Part shown: one piece after another, positions 52,890-62,865 of the stretch
Numbering within the stretch: the first letter of the stretch is position 1
How the letters are laid out: each line of letters starts with the position of its first letter
From: Okeania sp. SIO1I7
GTDB lineage: Bacteria > Cyanobacteriota > Cyanobacteriia > Cyanobacteriales > Microcoleaceae
Assembly (NCBI GenBank): GCA_010672585.1
Contig: JAAHGF010000003.1
Location: 413,030 to 477,029, forward strand
Direction of reading: 5' to 3'
Length of the DNA stretch: 64,000 nt
Position numbers and translations under genes: made by a program
The notes under the pieces: generated by a model
What the model was told of the DNA's origin: nothing
Databases searched by the model: none
The model's input: the letters and a program-made list of their open reading frames with translations, nothing else

Positions 52890-53130
52890 GAGCAAATTAA
52901 ACAGGTATCAATGATAATGAATAATGAATAATGAATAATGAATAATTAACAATTAATAATTATCAGAATTTAATTTAACTAAATAAACATCTAATAATTA
53001 ACAATTAATAGTTAATAATCATTATCTTTATTTCATTATTCATTATTTATTGTCTTGATTTCATTATTAATTATTCATTATTTATTGTCCTTATTTCATT
53101 ATTAATTATTAATTATTAATTATTCATTAT
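52890..53130. other. Heptamer-rich spacer
   Basis: Built mostly of GAATAAT and AATTATT/ATTATTC heptamer runs (52914-52945, 53030-53130). No gene is seen. Confidence 0.6.
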
Positions 53131-53541
53131 TCAAGGTACTACCAAAATTGGACAAGGAGAAAGATTAATAATCCGGTTACTGACACTATCAGTAGCTCCT
53201 TCCTCACCCAAACCAGTACCTCGGCAGCCAATCACAATTAAATCAGCATTAATCTCATCTGCCACATCACAAATAGTAAAAGCCGGATGGCCTTCTCTTT
53301 GGATCGTTTCAGCTTCAATACCCTGCTCCGTAAATAGAGCCTTAGCTTGTTCTAAAAGTTGGACAACTGTTTGCTCAGAAGTCATTTCTGGGTGAAATAC
53401 TTCCTGGCCTTCTGAAACTACTTCTCGCACTGAAACTACTACCAAGCGAGCTTGATATGTCTTGACAATGTTAATCACTTTATCCGCAGCTTCGCGAGCT
53501 TCTCGGCTACGGTCTACAGGAAATAGAACTGTTTTAAACAT
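53131..53541 (-). CDS. Universal stress protein (UspA family)
   Basis: This 136-residue single-domain USP has an N-terminal strand-loop LFPVDRSREAREAA and a C-terminal nucleotide-binding motif (LIVIGCRGTGLGEEGATDSV and then SNRIINLSPCPILVV), with the G-x2-G-x9-G spacing slightly altered by acidic residues, so ATP binding is plausible but not certain. It has an Asp in the first strand as in ATP-binding members. It sits downstream of bicA in the opposite orientation. USPs respond to starvation or osmotic stress. Confidence 0.88.
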   Translation of the reverse strand: MFKTVLFPVDRSREAREAADKVINIVKTYQARLVVVSVREVVSEGQEVFHPEMTSEQTVVQLLEQAKALFTEQGIEAETIQREGHPAFTICDVADEINADLIVIGCRGTGLGEEGATDSVSNRIINLSPCPILVVP

Positions 53542-54284
53542 AGAAGTATATGTGACGTTCTCCTACATTAAATCAAAAATTATGATGTAGGCTTCCCAAC
53601 CTCACGGATAGGGTTTTCTGTTTCACAGGGAGTGCAACCACTTAACCCTCCGCAGACAGAAACGGTGAGACCCACCGCCTTTTTGTACTAAACAACCCTG
53701 TACCCCAATTCCCTCAAGAGTTTGAGCTTTTCACTGGTTGAGCGCGAACTTCACCAGTTGAACCCCATACTCACTATTTGTTTTCATGGTTCTCTCAGGT
53801 GCGTACTACCGCTTACTGCTTCATAAAACTGATACAAAGCGTCACATAACGTGACAAGTTGATGTTTACTTCCTGCTGTACGGAGGTTGCATGCAACGTC
53901 CCTAAGGCCGTCGGCGGTTACTCATCCACAGGCATTGACGGTCAAGCCAACCGCATCTCTACACTCTATACTTACATTTAAGTCTTTGTCAATTAACATA
54001 ACTAAAAAAGTCCTCAAACCCTTACTACGCCCTTCCTAGTAGGGAGCAGGATTTCTGGAAAGGTCTACGTCTATATGGATAGACTGCCAGAAATGCGAAT
54101 AGCAGCGATTAGAGCAGAAGATACAAATTTCACCCTCGTTACTACTTGCGTGTGAGAACTAGCGTATTATGTCGATAAATCGCGCAAATTGTTAACTAAG
54201 TAGAAACTCTCAGTCTAATCACAATAACACAAAAAAAGCACACAACGGAAGCTCTAAGTGGACGCTACGCGGTTCATTTGTTGG
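53542..54284. other. GC-richer non-coding region, possible IS-end/omega-RNA remnant
   Basis: From about 53590 to 53985 the sequence is unlike the A/T-rich spacers around it: no reading frame, many short stems (CACTGGTTGAGCGCGAACTTCACCAGTTGA, GTCACATAACGTGAC). Its end reads CCTTACTACGCCCTTCC and then TAGTAGGGAGCAGGATT (54028-54054), similar in type to the IS200/IS605-like ends at 26708 and 43200. An ncRNA or decayed element is inferred. Confidence 0.35.
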
Positions 54285-54335
54285 TCGGCAATTCCTCTCT
54301 CGTTAACATTTGTATAATGGGAGACCCTTTGCCGA
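54285..54335. repeat. 51-bp palindromic element, inverted relative of 52835-52889
   Basis: TCGGCAA (54285-54291) and TTGCCGA (54329-54335) outer ends; when reverse-complemented it aligns with 52835-52889 (GGGTCTCCC and GAATTGCCGA). It may form a hairpin in the pgk leader or upstream region. Confidence 0.7.
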
Positions 54336-54486
54336 CATCAAAGTTGGGGCATGGACTCCGATAAAATGTTTACCGTGAACGAATTGGTGTAACCTAATTT
54401 TATCCATTTATGAGCATTTTATCCGCTTATGGGCCATACACCATTAATGGACATTGATAAAACAAATACTGTAGGAGATTAATCCT
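54336..54486 (+). promoter_or_regulatory. Upstream region of pgk
   Basis: No consensus promoter could be assigned. TAGGAG at 54472-54477 is the Shine-Dalgarno sequence for the GTG start at 54487. Two similar pieces, TTTATCCATTTATGAGCATTTTATCC and TTATCCGCTTATGGGCC, occur at 54399-54440. Confidence 0.35.
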
Positions 54487-55683
54487 GTGACAAAAAAAAC
54501 TGTAGCAAATTTATCAGCATCTGACTTATCTGGCAAAAAAGTACTCATGCGGGCGGACTTTAATGTGCCTGTTGATAATGGTAGTATTACAGATGATACT
54601 AGGATTCGGGCAGCTCTTCCCACAATTCAAGATTTAATTGGCAAAGGTGCAAAAGTTATCTTGACTAGCCATTTTGGACGTCCCAAGGGAAAAGTAAATG
54701 AGGATATGCGTCTGACTCTTGTGGGAGAAAGACTCTCTGAAGTATTGGGTAAGGATGTTAAAAAGTGTGACGACTGTATTGGTGAGGATGTAACTTCTAC
54801 TGTAGCAGCGATGCAAAATGGTGATGTAGTTTTGCTGGAGAATGTCCGCTTCTACCCTGGAGAGGAGAAAAATGACCCAGAGTTTGCCAAGCAACTTGCT
54901 TCTGTAGCGGATGTATATGTGAATGATGCTTTTGGAACTGCTCACCGTGCTCATGCTTCCACTGAGGGTGTGACTAAATATTTGAGTCCTTCTGTAGGTG
55001 GTTATTTAATAGAAAAGGAATTGAAATTCCTCCAAGGAGCAGTTGATAATCCTCAAAAACCTTTAGCTGCAATTATTGGTGGTTCTAAGGTTTCTAGTAA
55101 AATTGGTGTGATTGATGCTTTGTTGGATAAGTGCGATAAGCTGCTATTGGGTGGTGGTATGATTTTCACTTTCTACAAAGCTCGTGGTTTAAGTGTGGGT
55201 AAGTCTTTGGTTGAAGACGATAAGTTGGAATTGGCTAAGTCTCTGGAAGCTAAGGCAAAAGAGAAAGGTGTGGAGATGTTATTGCCTACTGATGTAGTTG
55301 TAGCTGACAAGTTTGACAAAGAAGCTAATACTCAAACTGTTAGTGTGGAAGCTATTCCTGATGGTTGGATGGGTTTGGATATCGGTCCTGACTCTGCGAA
55401 GGTTTTCCAAGATGCTTTGGGTGATTGCAAAACTGTGATTTGGAATGGTCCGATGGGTGTCTTTGAAATGGAGAAATTTGCTAAGGGAACTGAAGCGATC
55501 GCACGCACTCTTGCAGATAAGCAGGATGCTATTACTATTATTGGTGGTGGAGACTCTGTTGCTGCTGTAGAACAGTTGGAGTTGGGAGAAAAAATGAGTC
55601 ACATTTCTACTGGTGGTGGTGCTAGTTTGGAATTATTGGAAGGTAAGCAATTACCTGGTATCGTTGCTTTAGACGAAGCATAA
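54487..55683 (+). CDS. pgk: Phosphoglycerate kinase
   Basis: This 398-residue enzyme interconverts 1,3-bisphosphoglycerate and 3-phosphoglycerate in glycolysis and, in reverse, the Calvin cycle. Conserved parts are [76 protein letters not shown] and the C-terminal nucleotide-binding [11 protein letters not shown] and [13 protein letters not shown]. The start is GTG at 54487 (TAGGAG upstream), in keeping with family length. It is followed by a good terminator, so it is a single-gene unit on this side. Confidence 0.96.
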   Translation: MTKKTVANLSASDLSGKKVLMRADFNVPVDNGSITDDTRIRAALPTIQDLIGKGAKVILTSHFGRPKGKVNEDMRLTLVGERLSEVLGKDVKKCDDCIGEDVTSTVAAMQNGDVVLLENVRFYPGEEKNDPEFAKQLASVADVYVNDAFGTAHRAHASTEGVTKYLSPSVGGYLIEKELKFLQGAVDNPQKPLAAIIGGSKVSSKIGVIDALLDKCDKLLLGGGMIFTFYKARGLSVGKSLVEDDKLELAKSLEAKAKEKGVEMLLPTDVVVADKFDKEANTQTVSVEAIPDGWMGLDIGPDSAKVFQDALGDCKTVIWNGPMGVFEMEKFAKGTEAIARTLADKQDAITIIGGGDSVAAVEQLELGEKMSHISTGGGASLELLEGKQLPGIVALDEA

Positions 55684-55707
55684 ATTGTTTTAAGCAAACT
55701 TGGTAGG

Positions 55708-55746
55708 TGCTTCTCTGTTTTACACAATAAAATAGGGAAGCATTTT
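55708..55746 (+). terminator. Rho-independent terminator of pgk
   Basis: TGCTTCTCT pairs with AGGGAAGCA (55708-55716 with 55734-55742, one G-U pair), loop of 17 bases, followed by TTTT. Located 25 bases after the pgk stop. Confidence 0.75.
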
Positions 55747-56074
55747 GCATTTTTGCAGAAGTTATATCATGTCCGGATAAAAGCGCGATCAAACTCCGTT
55801 CCACTTACACGATGATCGCAAACTTTCTTCTCCTCTTCCTTCTTATTTCTTCCTTCTTCCTTCTTACTTCTTAATTTCTGCTATAAGTCCTGTTTATAAA
55901 GATTTAAGTGAATTTTTATTAATTGAAGATATGTTTTTAACTTTACAATTTTCAACAAGAGCAATATAAAGAAATATTAAATTAAAGAAATGTTAAAAAA
56001 ATAAGTTTGTGTCAATTTTTTCGCTATATGGTTTGAAACTCAATCCTTATATACTTATATAAAAGCTACGACTT
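55747..56074. other. Spacer with heptamers, nothing coding
   Basis: Includes GTTATATCATGTCCGG (55761-55776), an end of the CCGGACATGATAT-type element without a visible partner, and a TTCCTTC run (55836-55865). Confidence 0.45.
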
Positions 56075-56299
56075 AGGGCTTGCTGAATAAAATTGTAATC
56101 AATACCTGTAAAGACTTCCAGGGTTTTCTATTCTGAAAAAGAGCAAGGTTTTTGGCTAAATTAGTCTCAAAATGTTCATATTTTTCCCCTGACAATGCCG
56201 AAAATTTGTCCGTAGCAGATAGTCTAAATAGTCTAAACTGTTGCCTGTTCTCTGTTCCCTGTTCCCTATCATCACCATCAGACTTTTTCAGCAAACCCT
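56075..56299. mobile_element. 225-bp MITE, copy B
   Basis: The ends AGGGCTTGCTGAA and TTTTTCAGCAAACCCT and internal pieces (GTAAAGACTTCCAGGG) match the family of copies A (17030-17240) and C. Flanks ACTT and ACTG agree in three of four bases. Confidence 0.7.
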
Positions 56300-56457
56300 A
56301 CTGGACTGACACACCTTAAATGGTGCATTAGATGGGGGATGGGGGGATGGGGAGATGGGGGGATGGGGAGATGGGGGGATGGGGAGATCAAGACACCTAG
56401 AAGCAAAAATAAGAGTGCACAGTTTTAGATGTGTCAGTCTACTACTTAGTTATAAAT

Positions 56458-56703
<246 letters not shown>

Positions 56704-56871
56704 AAATATGGGTTTCTACTGAGACTTTTATGAAGAAGTGATGAAGCTGTAAGTGATTTCCATGAAGATTCAATGAAGATTTCGTGAAAACGTGTTTTTC
56801 CTCTTGTAGTTTCCAAGAAAAACGGAATAAGATGATGACATCAAGCAAATTTTATGGAGTTGTATCTAGCC
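56704..56871 (+). promoter_or_regulatory. Upstream region of the mini PEP-CTERM gene
   Basis: Four ATGAAG motifs (56729, 56741, 56761, 56772) occur in tandem with 11- to 12-base spacing within the two pairs, resembling direct-repeat binding sites of OmpR/PhoB-type regulators. No regulator was identified. Confidence 0.3.
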
Positions 56872-57069
56872 ATGTTGAAAAAGACTTTATTCGCTGCTGC
56901 TACCACTATCACTGTTGTTGGTTCTTCTATGCCTGCTTTGGCCAATATTACGCTGCCCCCTGGTCCTCAAGAAGTACCTGAACCCATGAGTGTTATTAGT
57001 CTGATTGCATTCACTGGAGGTAGTTTGCTAGCTGTAAAACGTGGAGAGTCACACAAAGAAGGCAAGTAA
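56872..57069 (+). CDS. Mini PEP-CTERM protein
   Basis: The product has 65 residues from the ATG at 56872 (an earlier in-frame ATG at 56854 would place six extra residues before the signal peptide). The signal peptide is MLKKTLFAAATTITVVG, cleaved after PALA, followed by a mature segment of only about 14 residues (NITLPPGPQEVPEP) and the PEP-CTERM module (VPEPMSVISLIAFTGGSL, then basic tail KRGES). A protein of this size has almost no room for a functional ectodomain; it may be a modified peptide tag, a sorting control, or a remnant. The neighbouring large surface protein is on the same strand, 608 bp downstream. Confidence 0.75.
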   Translation: MLKKTLFAAATTITVVGSSMPALANITLPPGPQEVPEPMSVISLIAFTGGSLLAVKRGESHKEGK

Positions 57070-57677
57070 CAAAGCCTAAATCCTATTTGGGGTTGGCAGC
57101 TATATAGCTGTCACCTTTGATTATCTGTTTTCTTCACATCCTTTTTTATACCAATCTCCTTAAAGATAGCTACACATCATATCTCAAGTCATGAAATCAT
57201 ATAACCTACATTCCGCACGTTAACGGATGTTATTGGGGTATTTTGTTAAAGGCTTTTTGTTCATGTAAAATCCGGTGACTAGAAACCACATATATTATTG
57301 AGAAAAGCCTGATATTTTATAGATTGTAGTTTACTTGTTTGTGGTCTAGCTAAACAGGATTTAATATCACTCTTTCATTGAATAGTCTAGGGATATCAAT
57401 GGTGAGTGAATAATCAATTAAATGTGATTGCACTTGATAGTACGATCGCAACACATCCTCATCAAAAATTGAATGAATGCGATCGGTTGAAAGACAAGGA
57501 TTTTTCAGCTCAATCTATAATGGCAAAAATCTTGAAATACTTACCCTGTCTTACTTGAAAAATATTCAAAATTTCTACTATAACCTGCCTAATGTGGGAG
57601 CTAAATAATATTAACTAAGATAAGCAGTGTAGCCTAAGTTTATGAAATTGGTATTACTTTTTACTTAGATAAAAACT
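57070..57677. other. Spacer between the two surface-protein genes
   Basis: GTAAAATCCGGT (57265-57276) and AGGATTTAATATCAC (57356-57370) form an approximate inverted pair, possibly another CCGGA-type MITE. No gene is seen. Confidence 0.45.
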
Positions 57678-60600
57678 ATGAGCAATATTGACAATTTGAA
57701 AAATATCCTGCCTGAGGAGGTTACAGTCACCGCTATCCAAAGAAATATTTCAGAAGGCGGACCGCCAGGTCCAAACTTGGATATTGCCTTGGGCGATCCC
57801 AGCTATTTTGATCTGAAAATCAATGATTCTACTAACCTCCTCGATGGTTCTTTTGATAGTTATTGTCTAGATTTTGACGCAGCATTAACATTTGTTGGAT
57901 ATGATTATAATGGTGATGGTGACACTGACGATCAAGATGTTAACCTGCCAACTTTCGGTGTTGATGCAGATGAGGTAGACCCGACAGATTTCTCAGCTTC
58001 AGTCTACTCCAGCTATGACACAAGTATCTATGATGAATTAACAGCTCGTGGGGTACAGAATCCTGAGAATTTAGGTATGGTCAATTGGTTAATTAATAAC
58101 CAGGACACATTTATCAATCAAGGATTTAGTGCAGCTGATATCCAAACAGCAGTTTGGGAATTAGTAGATGGTACTCCCAACCTCAGTAACGATTTCAGAA
58201 ATTATTTCACTGATATGTTTGGTGGAATTAGTGATGCCAATGTGGCTGCAATTGTGGCTGAAGCACAGAATAATGCTGATTTTGTCCCCCAGGAAGGAGA
58301 AAAAGTAGCTGTTATCCTCGTACCACCAGATAACAATCAAATCATCATTGCTGGTGTGGAATTATCATCTCAATTTTCGGCTTCTTTAGGAGACAAAGTA
58401 TTCTTTGATGATGATGGGGACGGTATCCAAGATGATGGAGAAGATGGAGTACAAGGAGTAACAGTAACCTTAACTGGTGGTGGAGAAGATGGTATAATTG
58501 GCCAAGGGAACGACGACACCACAGTAACTACTACCACTGATGCAGATGGTATGTATAAGTTCGAGGATCTCAACCCTGGTGAAGAGTATAAAGTCACATT
58601 CTCTGACCTACCGGAAGGATTTGAATTCACCGCTCAAGACCAAGGTAACGATGAGACAGCAGACTCCGATGCTGATCCCAGCAATGGCATGACGGATGTA
58701 GTTACCCTCGCACCTGGTGAAGAAAATCTAGATGTAGATGCAGGAATTGTCGCAACTCCCACAGGTAGTATCGGTGACACAATATTCCGAGATGACAATG
58801 CTGACGGAGACCAAGATACCGGAGAAGCAGGTATTGCTGATGTCACAGTCGAATTACAAGACAAAGACGACAACAATACAGTAATTGCCACTGCCACCAC
58901 AGATGCTGATGGTAAGTATCTGTTTGAAGACCTCGATGCCGGAAATTATGCAGTAGTAGTAACTGATGACAACAATGCTCTAGATGGGTTAGACCAAACT
59001 GCGGACCCCGATGCAGACCTAGACGGAATGTCCATGGTTACCTTAGCCCAAGGAGACAGCGACCTCGACCAAGACTTCGGTTATGACGCTCCCACAGGTA
59101 CTATCGGTGACACAATATTCCGAGATGACAATGCTGACGGAGACCAAGATACCGGAGAAGCAGGTATTGCTGATGTCACAGTCGAATTACAAGACAAAGA
59201 CGACAACAATACAGTAATTGCCACTGCCACCACAGATGCTGATGGTAAGTATCTGTTTGAAGACCTCGATGCCGGAAATTATGCAGTAGTAGTAACTGAT
59301 GACAACAATGCTCTAGATGGGTTAGACCAAACTGCGGACCCCGATGCAGACCTAGACGGAATGTCCATGGTTACCTTAGCCCAAGGAGACAGCGACCTCG
59401 ACCAAGACTTCGGTTATGACGAACCCGATCCTCAAAATCCTGACATCGACATTGAAAAGTCTACCAACACTGTAGATGCTGACACTCCAGATCTAGCACC
59501 AGAAATCGCTGCTGGTGAGGAAGTTACTTGGACTTATGAAGTAACCAACACTGGTGATGTACCCTTCGACGAAAGTGAAGTTGTAGTCACTGACGACATA
59601 GAAGGCATAATTACTAACATCATTAACAAAGGGGATGGTGATAACATCTTAGCTCCTAATGAAACCTGGATTTATGAGCAGACAGGAATAGCTCAAGATT
59701 TATCTACTGTTACTAACAATGTTATTGATTTTGAAACCGATGGTTTGGGTAATGCTTTACCTGCTGGCACAATTATTGATGACGAATACCAGAACCTAGG
59801 AGTAACAATTTCCGCTACTCAATTCGGTGCCATGATCTTTGATAGTGCTAATCCAACTGGAGAAGATCCAGATTTAGGAACAGACAGTGAAGGCAACATC
59901 TTAATCATTTCCGAAGATGGTGACAGTTCCGACCCTGATGACAATGCTGATGGTGGAGTAATTACCTTTGACTTGGACAACCCAGTCGATTTCAACTCTA
60001 TTAACTTTGTAGATATTGAGGAATCGGGTGGCGAAGTTCGTACTACTGATGCTGATGGAAATATAACTACTACCTCAATTCCTGCTCCTGGTAACGGTAG
60101 TCTCCAAACTTTAAATATCAATGACAATGATGTTGTCAAAATAGAAGTTGATCTGGTCGGTAGCGGTGCTATTTCTGGCTTAGATTTTGACAGCATAGGT
60201 GACGGCATCTATAAAAATATCGGTACAGTTGTTGCTGATGATGTCACCGACGAAGATCCTAGTCACTATGTTAACGGCGAACCAGATCCTCAAGACCCTG
60301 GTATCGACATTGAGAAGTTCACTAATGGTGTAGATGCTGACACCATAGAGGAAGCAGTAGAAATTGCTGCTGGTGAGACAGTTACTTGGACTTATGAAGT
60401 AACCAATACTGGTGATGTACCATTTGATAAATCTGATATTGATGTAACTGACGACCAGGAAGGCACAATTACCAACATCGTTAACCAAGGTGATGGCGAT
60501 AACACCTTAGATCCTAATGAAACCTGGATTTATGAGCTGACAGGAACTGCTCAAGACTTAAGCACTGCCACCAGCTCCCAAGACATCACCTTCAATCTAA

Positions 60601-62156
60601 CAGGTAACAGTTCCACAACAGGTAGTAATGGAAATGTCCGTACCTTTACTCAAGATGGTGTATCAGTAGATGTCAGCGCATTCAGCAGTAACAAGAGCGG
60701 TGGAGATTGGAAAAAAGCTTACCTTGGAGCTTATGGCGGTGGTTTAGGTGTTACCAACCAGAATGAAGGTGGTTCCCATCACCGAGTAGATAATGGTGGT
60801 AGCAACGATTATATCCTCTTTGAGTTTGACCAAAATGTCACCGTAGATCGAGCCTTACTTGATTATATCGTCGATGATAGCGATATCTCTGTTTGGATTG
60901 GCGATCGCGATGGAGACATTTCACTTTTGGACGGCAATATCTTAAGTGGCTTCACCAAGGAAAATAATGATGGCGGTAATGGTGGTAGTGACTACAAACG
61001 CTGGGCTAACTTTAATGCTGATGAGTTAACAGGTGATACCATAGTTATTTCTGCCCGTGACGATCACAGTATGGATAACTTCAAGTTGAAAAAACTGGAT
61101 ATTTCTGTAGCGGGTGACACCACCATCGGCAATTACGTCAATATCGGAACTGTAACCGCTGGTTCTGTAAGTGATGAAGACCAAAGTAGTTACACCAATC
61201 CTGAACCCGATCCCCAAAATCCTGGTATTGACATTGAGAAGTTCACTAATGGTGTAGATGCTGACACTCTAGAGGAAGCAGCAGAAATTGCTGCTGGCGA
61301 GACAGTTACTTGGACTTATGAAGTAACCAATACTGGTGATGTACCATTTGATAAATCTGATATTGAAGTAACTGACGACCAAGAAGGCACAATTACCAAC
61401 ATCTCTTACCAAGGAGACGGAGATAACACCTTAGATCCTGGTGAAACCTGGACTTACGAACAAACAGGAACAGCTCAAGACCTGACCACAGTTACAGAGG
61501 GTACAACTGAAACCTTTAATTTCACAGGCAATAGTGGTTTAGATGGTCCTGATGGCAATATTCGCACCTTCAATGCTGGTGACCTTTCTGTCAACGCCAG
61601 TGCTTTCAGTCGCGATGAACACGGAAATTGGGATGAAGGCTTTTTGGGTAGTTTCTCCGGTGGACTCGGAGTCACTGATACCTCAGAAGGTGATGGAAGC
61701 AATAGCTTGCATAAAGTTGATAATGTATATCGAGACAACTACGTTTTATTTGAATTCTCTGAGGATGTTGTTGTCGATGAGGCATTCTTAGCTTCCGTAA
61801 CAAATGACAGTGATATTACTTATTGGGTAGGTAGTAAGGAAGATGCGTTCACTGACCACAATATCTTAAGTGATAATTTCTTAGACAGTCTTGAATTCAC
61901 ACAAGACAATGATACCTCCAGTTCAAGTTCACGCTGGGCAAATATCAATAATGGTGAAGTGAGTGGTAATATACTTGTTATTGCAGCTTCTACCTCCGAC
62001 CCAACTCCTGAAGACCGATTCAAGATCAAAGAATTAGAAGTGCAGCAGGTCGAAACTGTCGAAAGTGGTTTTTATCAGAATCTAGGTACTGTTGATATCA
62101 ATGGTCTCACCGATGATGATTTGAGTCACTATGTTAATCCTGACTTCTCTATCTAA
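57678..62156 (+). CDS. Large surface protein with thioester-domain-like N-terminus and SdrD-B repeats
   Basis: This 1,492-residue acidic protein has an N-terminal domain (1-230) with Cys63 in DSYCLDFD and Gln156 in ADIQTAVWELVDG, the layout of thioester domains that form an intramolecular Cys-Gln bond in Gram-positive adhesins. Three SdrD-B-type Ca-binding domains follow (GDKVFFDDDGDGIQDDGEDG and two identical TGxIGDTIFRDDNADGDQD copies), then three copies of a CARDB/DUF11-like module (VTWTYEVTNTGDVPF) alternating with beta-rich domains. It has no evident signal peptide, PEP-CTERM or RTX repeats, so its export route is unknown. It is probably an extracellular adhesin. Confidence 0.82.
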   Translation: MSNIDNLKNILPEEVTVTAIQRNISEGGPPGPNLDIALGDPSYFDLKINDSTNLLDGSFDSYCLDFDAALTFVGYDYNGDGDTDDQDVNLPTFGVDADEVDPTDFSASVYSSYDTSIYDELTARGVQNPENLGMVNWLINNQDTFINQGFSAADIQTAVWELVDGTPNLSNDFRNYFTDMFGGISDANVAAIVAEAQNNADFVPQEGEKVAVILVPPDNNQIIIAGVELSSQFSASLGDKVFFDDDGDGIQDDGEDGVQGVTVTLTGGGEDGIIGQGNDDTTVTTTTDADGMYKFEDLNPGEEYKVTFSDLPEGFEFTAQDQGNDETADSDADPSNGMTDVVTLAPGEENLDVDAGIVATPTGSIGDTIFRDDNADGDQDTGEAGIADVTVELQDKDDNNTVIATATTDADGKYLFEDLDAGNYAVVVTDDNNALDGLDQTADPDADLDGMSMVTLAQGDSDLDQDFGYDAPTGTIGDTIFRDDNADGDQDTGEAGIADVTVELQDKDDNNTVIATATTDADGKYLFEDLDAGNYAVVVTDDNNALDGLDQTADPDADLDGMSMVTLAQGDSDLDQDFGYDEPDPQNPDIDIEKSTNTVDADTPDLAPEIAAGEEVTWTYEVTNTGDVPFDESEVVVTDDIEGIITNIINKGDGDNILAPNETWIYEQTGIAQDLSTVTNNVIDFETDGLGNALPAGTIIDDEYQNLGVTISATQFGAMIFDSANPTGEDPDLGTDSEGNILIISEDGDSSDPDDNADGGVITFDLDNPVDFNSINFVDIEESGGEVRTTDADGNITTTSIPAPGNGSLQTLNINDNDVVKIEVDLVGSGAISGLDFDSIGDGIYKNIGTVVADDVTDEDPSHYVNGEPDPQDPGIDIEKFTNGVDADTIEEAVEIAAGETVTWTYEVTNTGDVPFDKSDIDVTDDQEGTITNIVNQGDGDNTLDPNETWIYELTGTAQDLSTATSSQDITFNLTGNSSTTGSNGNVRTFTQDGVSVDVSAFSSNKSGGDWKKAYLGAYGGGLGVTNQNEGGSHHRVDNGGSNDYILFEFDQNVTVDRALLDYIVDDSDISVWIGDRDGDISLLDGNILSGFTKENNDGGNGGSDYKRWANFNADELTGDTIVISARDDHSMDNFKLKKLDISVAGDTTIGNYVNIGTVTAGSVSDEDQSSYTNPEPDPQNPGIDIEKFTNGVDADTLEEAAEIAAGETVTWTYEVTNTGDVPFDKSDIEVTDDQEGTITNISYQGDGDNTLDPGETWTYEQTGTAQDLTTVTEGTTETFNFTGNSGLDGPDGNIRTFNAGDLSVNASAFSRDEHGNWDEGFLGSFSGGLGVTDTSEGDGSNSLHKVDNVYRDNYVLFEFSEDVVVDEAFLASVTNDSDITYWVGSKEDAFTDHNILSDNFLDSLEFTQDNDTSSSSSRWANINNGEVSGNILVIAASTSDPTPEDRFKIKELEVQQVETVESGFYQNLGTVDINGLTDDDLSHYVNPDFSI
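58758..59423 (+). repeat. Two tandem 333-bp repeats inside the surface protein
   Basis: Bases 58758-59090 and 59091-59423 are identical apart from about one base and the last codons; each codes one 111-residue SdrD-B domain. Such long exact repeats are prone to copy-number change. Confidence 0.9.
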
Positions 62157-62865
62157 TTTTCTTGGATAGACTTTCTAGACATTGACTCATAGCAAATCTA
62201 GAAGTCTAAGTCAAGTTAATAGTTGAATTGATATAAGAGTTTCATAGATGTAATTTCTATGAAGCTCTTTTTTTTAGATGAGAGTTTTTGATACCAAATC
62301 TACTTGTAAGTGAAAATAAAAAGTTCGTGTTACAAAGCTGCACTTGGTACAATTTTGTAAACTGGAAAATTTTTTTATTGGGATTGAGATGTATATATTA
62401 ATGCTGTATGTACACTAGATAAGTGATAGTCCTGTATATGTAGTGATAAGTCAATATAAATGATTAGTTTTTAACATTAATCTTGAAAATATTACGTTTT
62501 TAGACAGTATAAAGTTCTGGGAATAACTATTGCTAGCCAAGGCTTTCAGGGACTCAAGGTTAAAAACTATCCATTCAGAACAATAGGTGCTGTAAGCCTT
62601 TTCCAGTAAAACTTTCAGTCTGGAGAGCACACCGTTTTTTAGAAGAACTTTGTACTCTCCAGTTACGTTTTCTCCTGCTGAAAAATCTCAAAATTATTGT
62701 CTAGGCAATATAGCTGCCTCTAGCCTCTGCCTTTCATGTCGCGCAGCAAAACGCTTCATATAATCAGCTATAAAATAATCAGGAATTAACCCCAAATATT
62801 CTAACCAAAAAGTATTCTATTATCTATTAACAGTAATCAGAAAAAATCTCTATCTCTATAATAAA
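62157..62865. other. Downstream region of the surface-protein gene
   Basis: Contains the terminator at 62236-62275. The rest is A/T-rich with a CATGTCGCGCAGC repeat piece at 62728. No gene is seen. Confidence 0.45.
62236..62275 (+). terminator. Rho-independent terminator of the surface-protein gene
   Basis: AGAGTTTCATAGA pairs with TCTATGAAGCTCT over 13 bp (one G-U), with a short loop and a following run of eight T's. It is the clearest terminator in the window, located 80 bases after the stop. Confidence 0.85.

Noticed and set aside
57678..62156. RTX toxin or type I secreted adhesin
   Set aside because: There are Asp-rich Ca-binding loops, but these are of the SdrD-B type; GGxGxDxxx nonapeptide repeats are missing.
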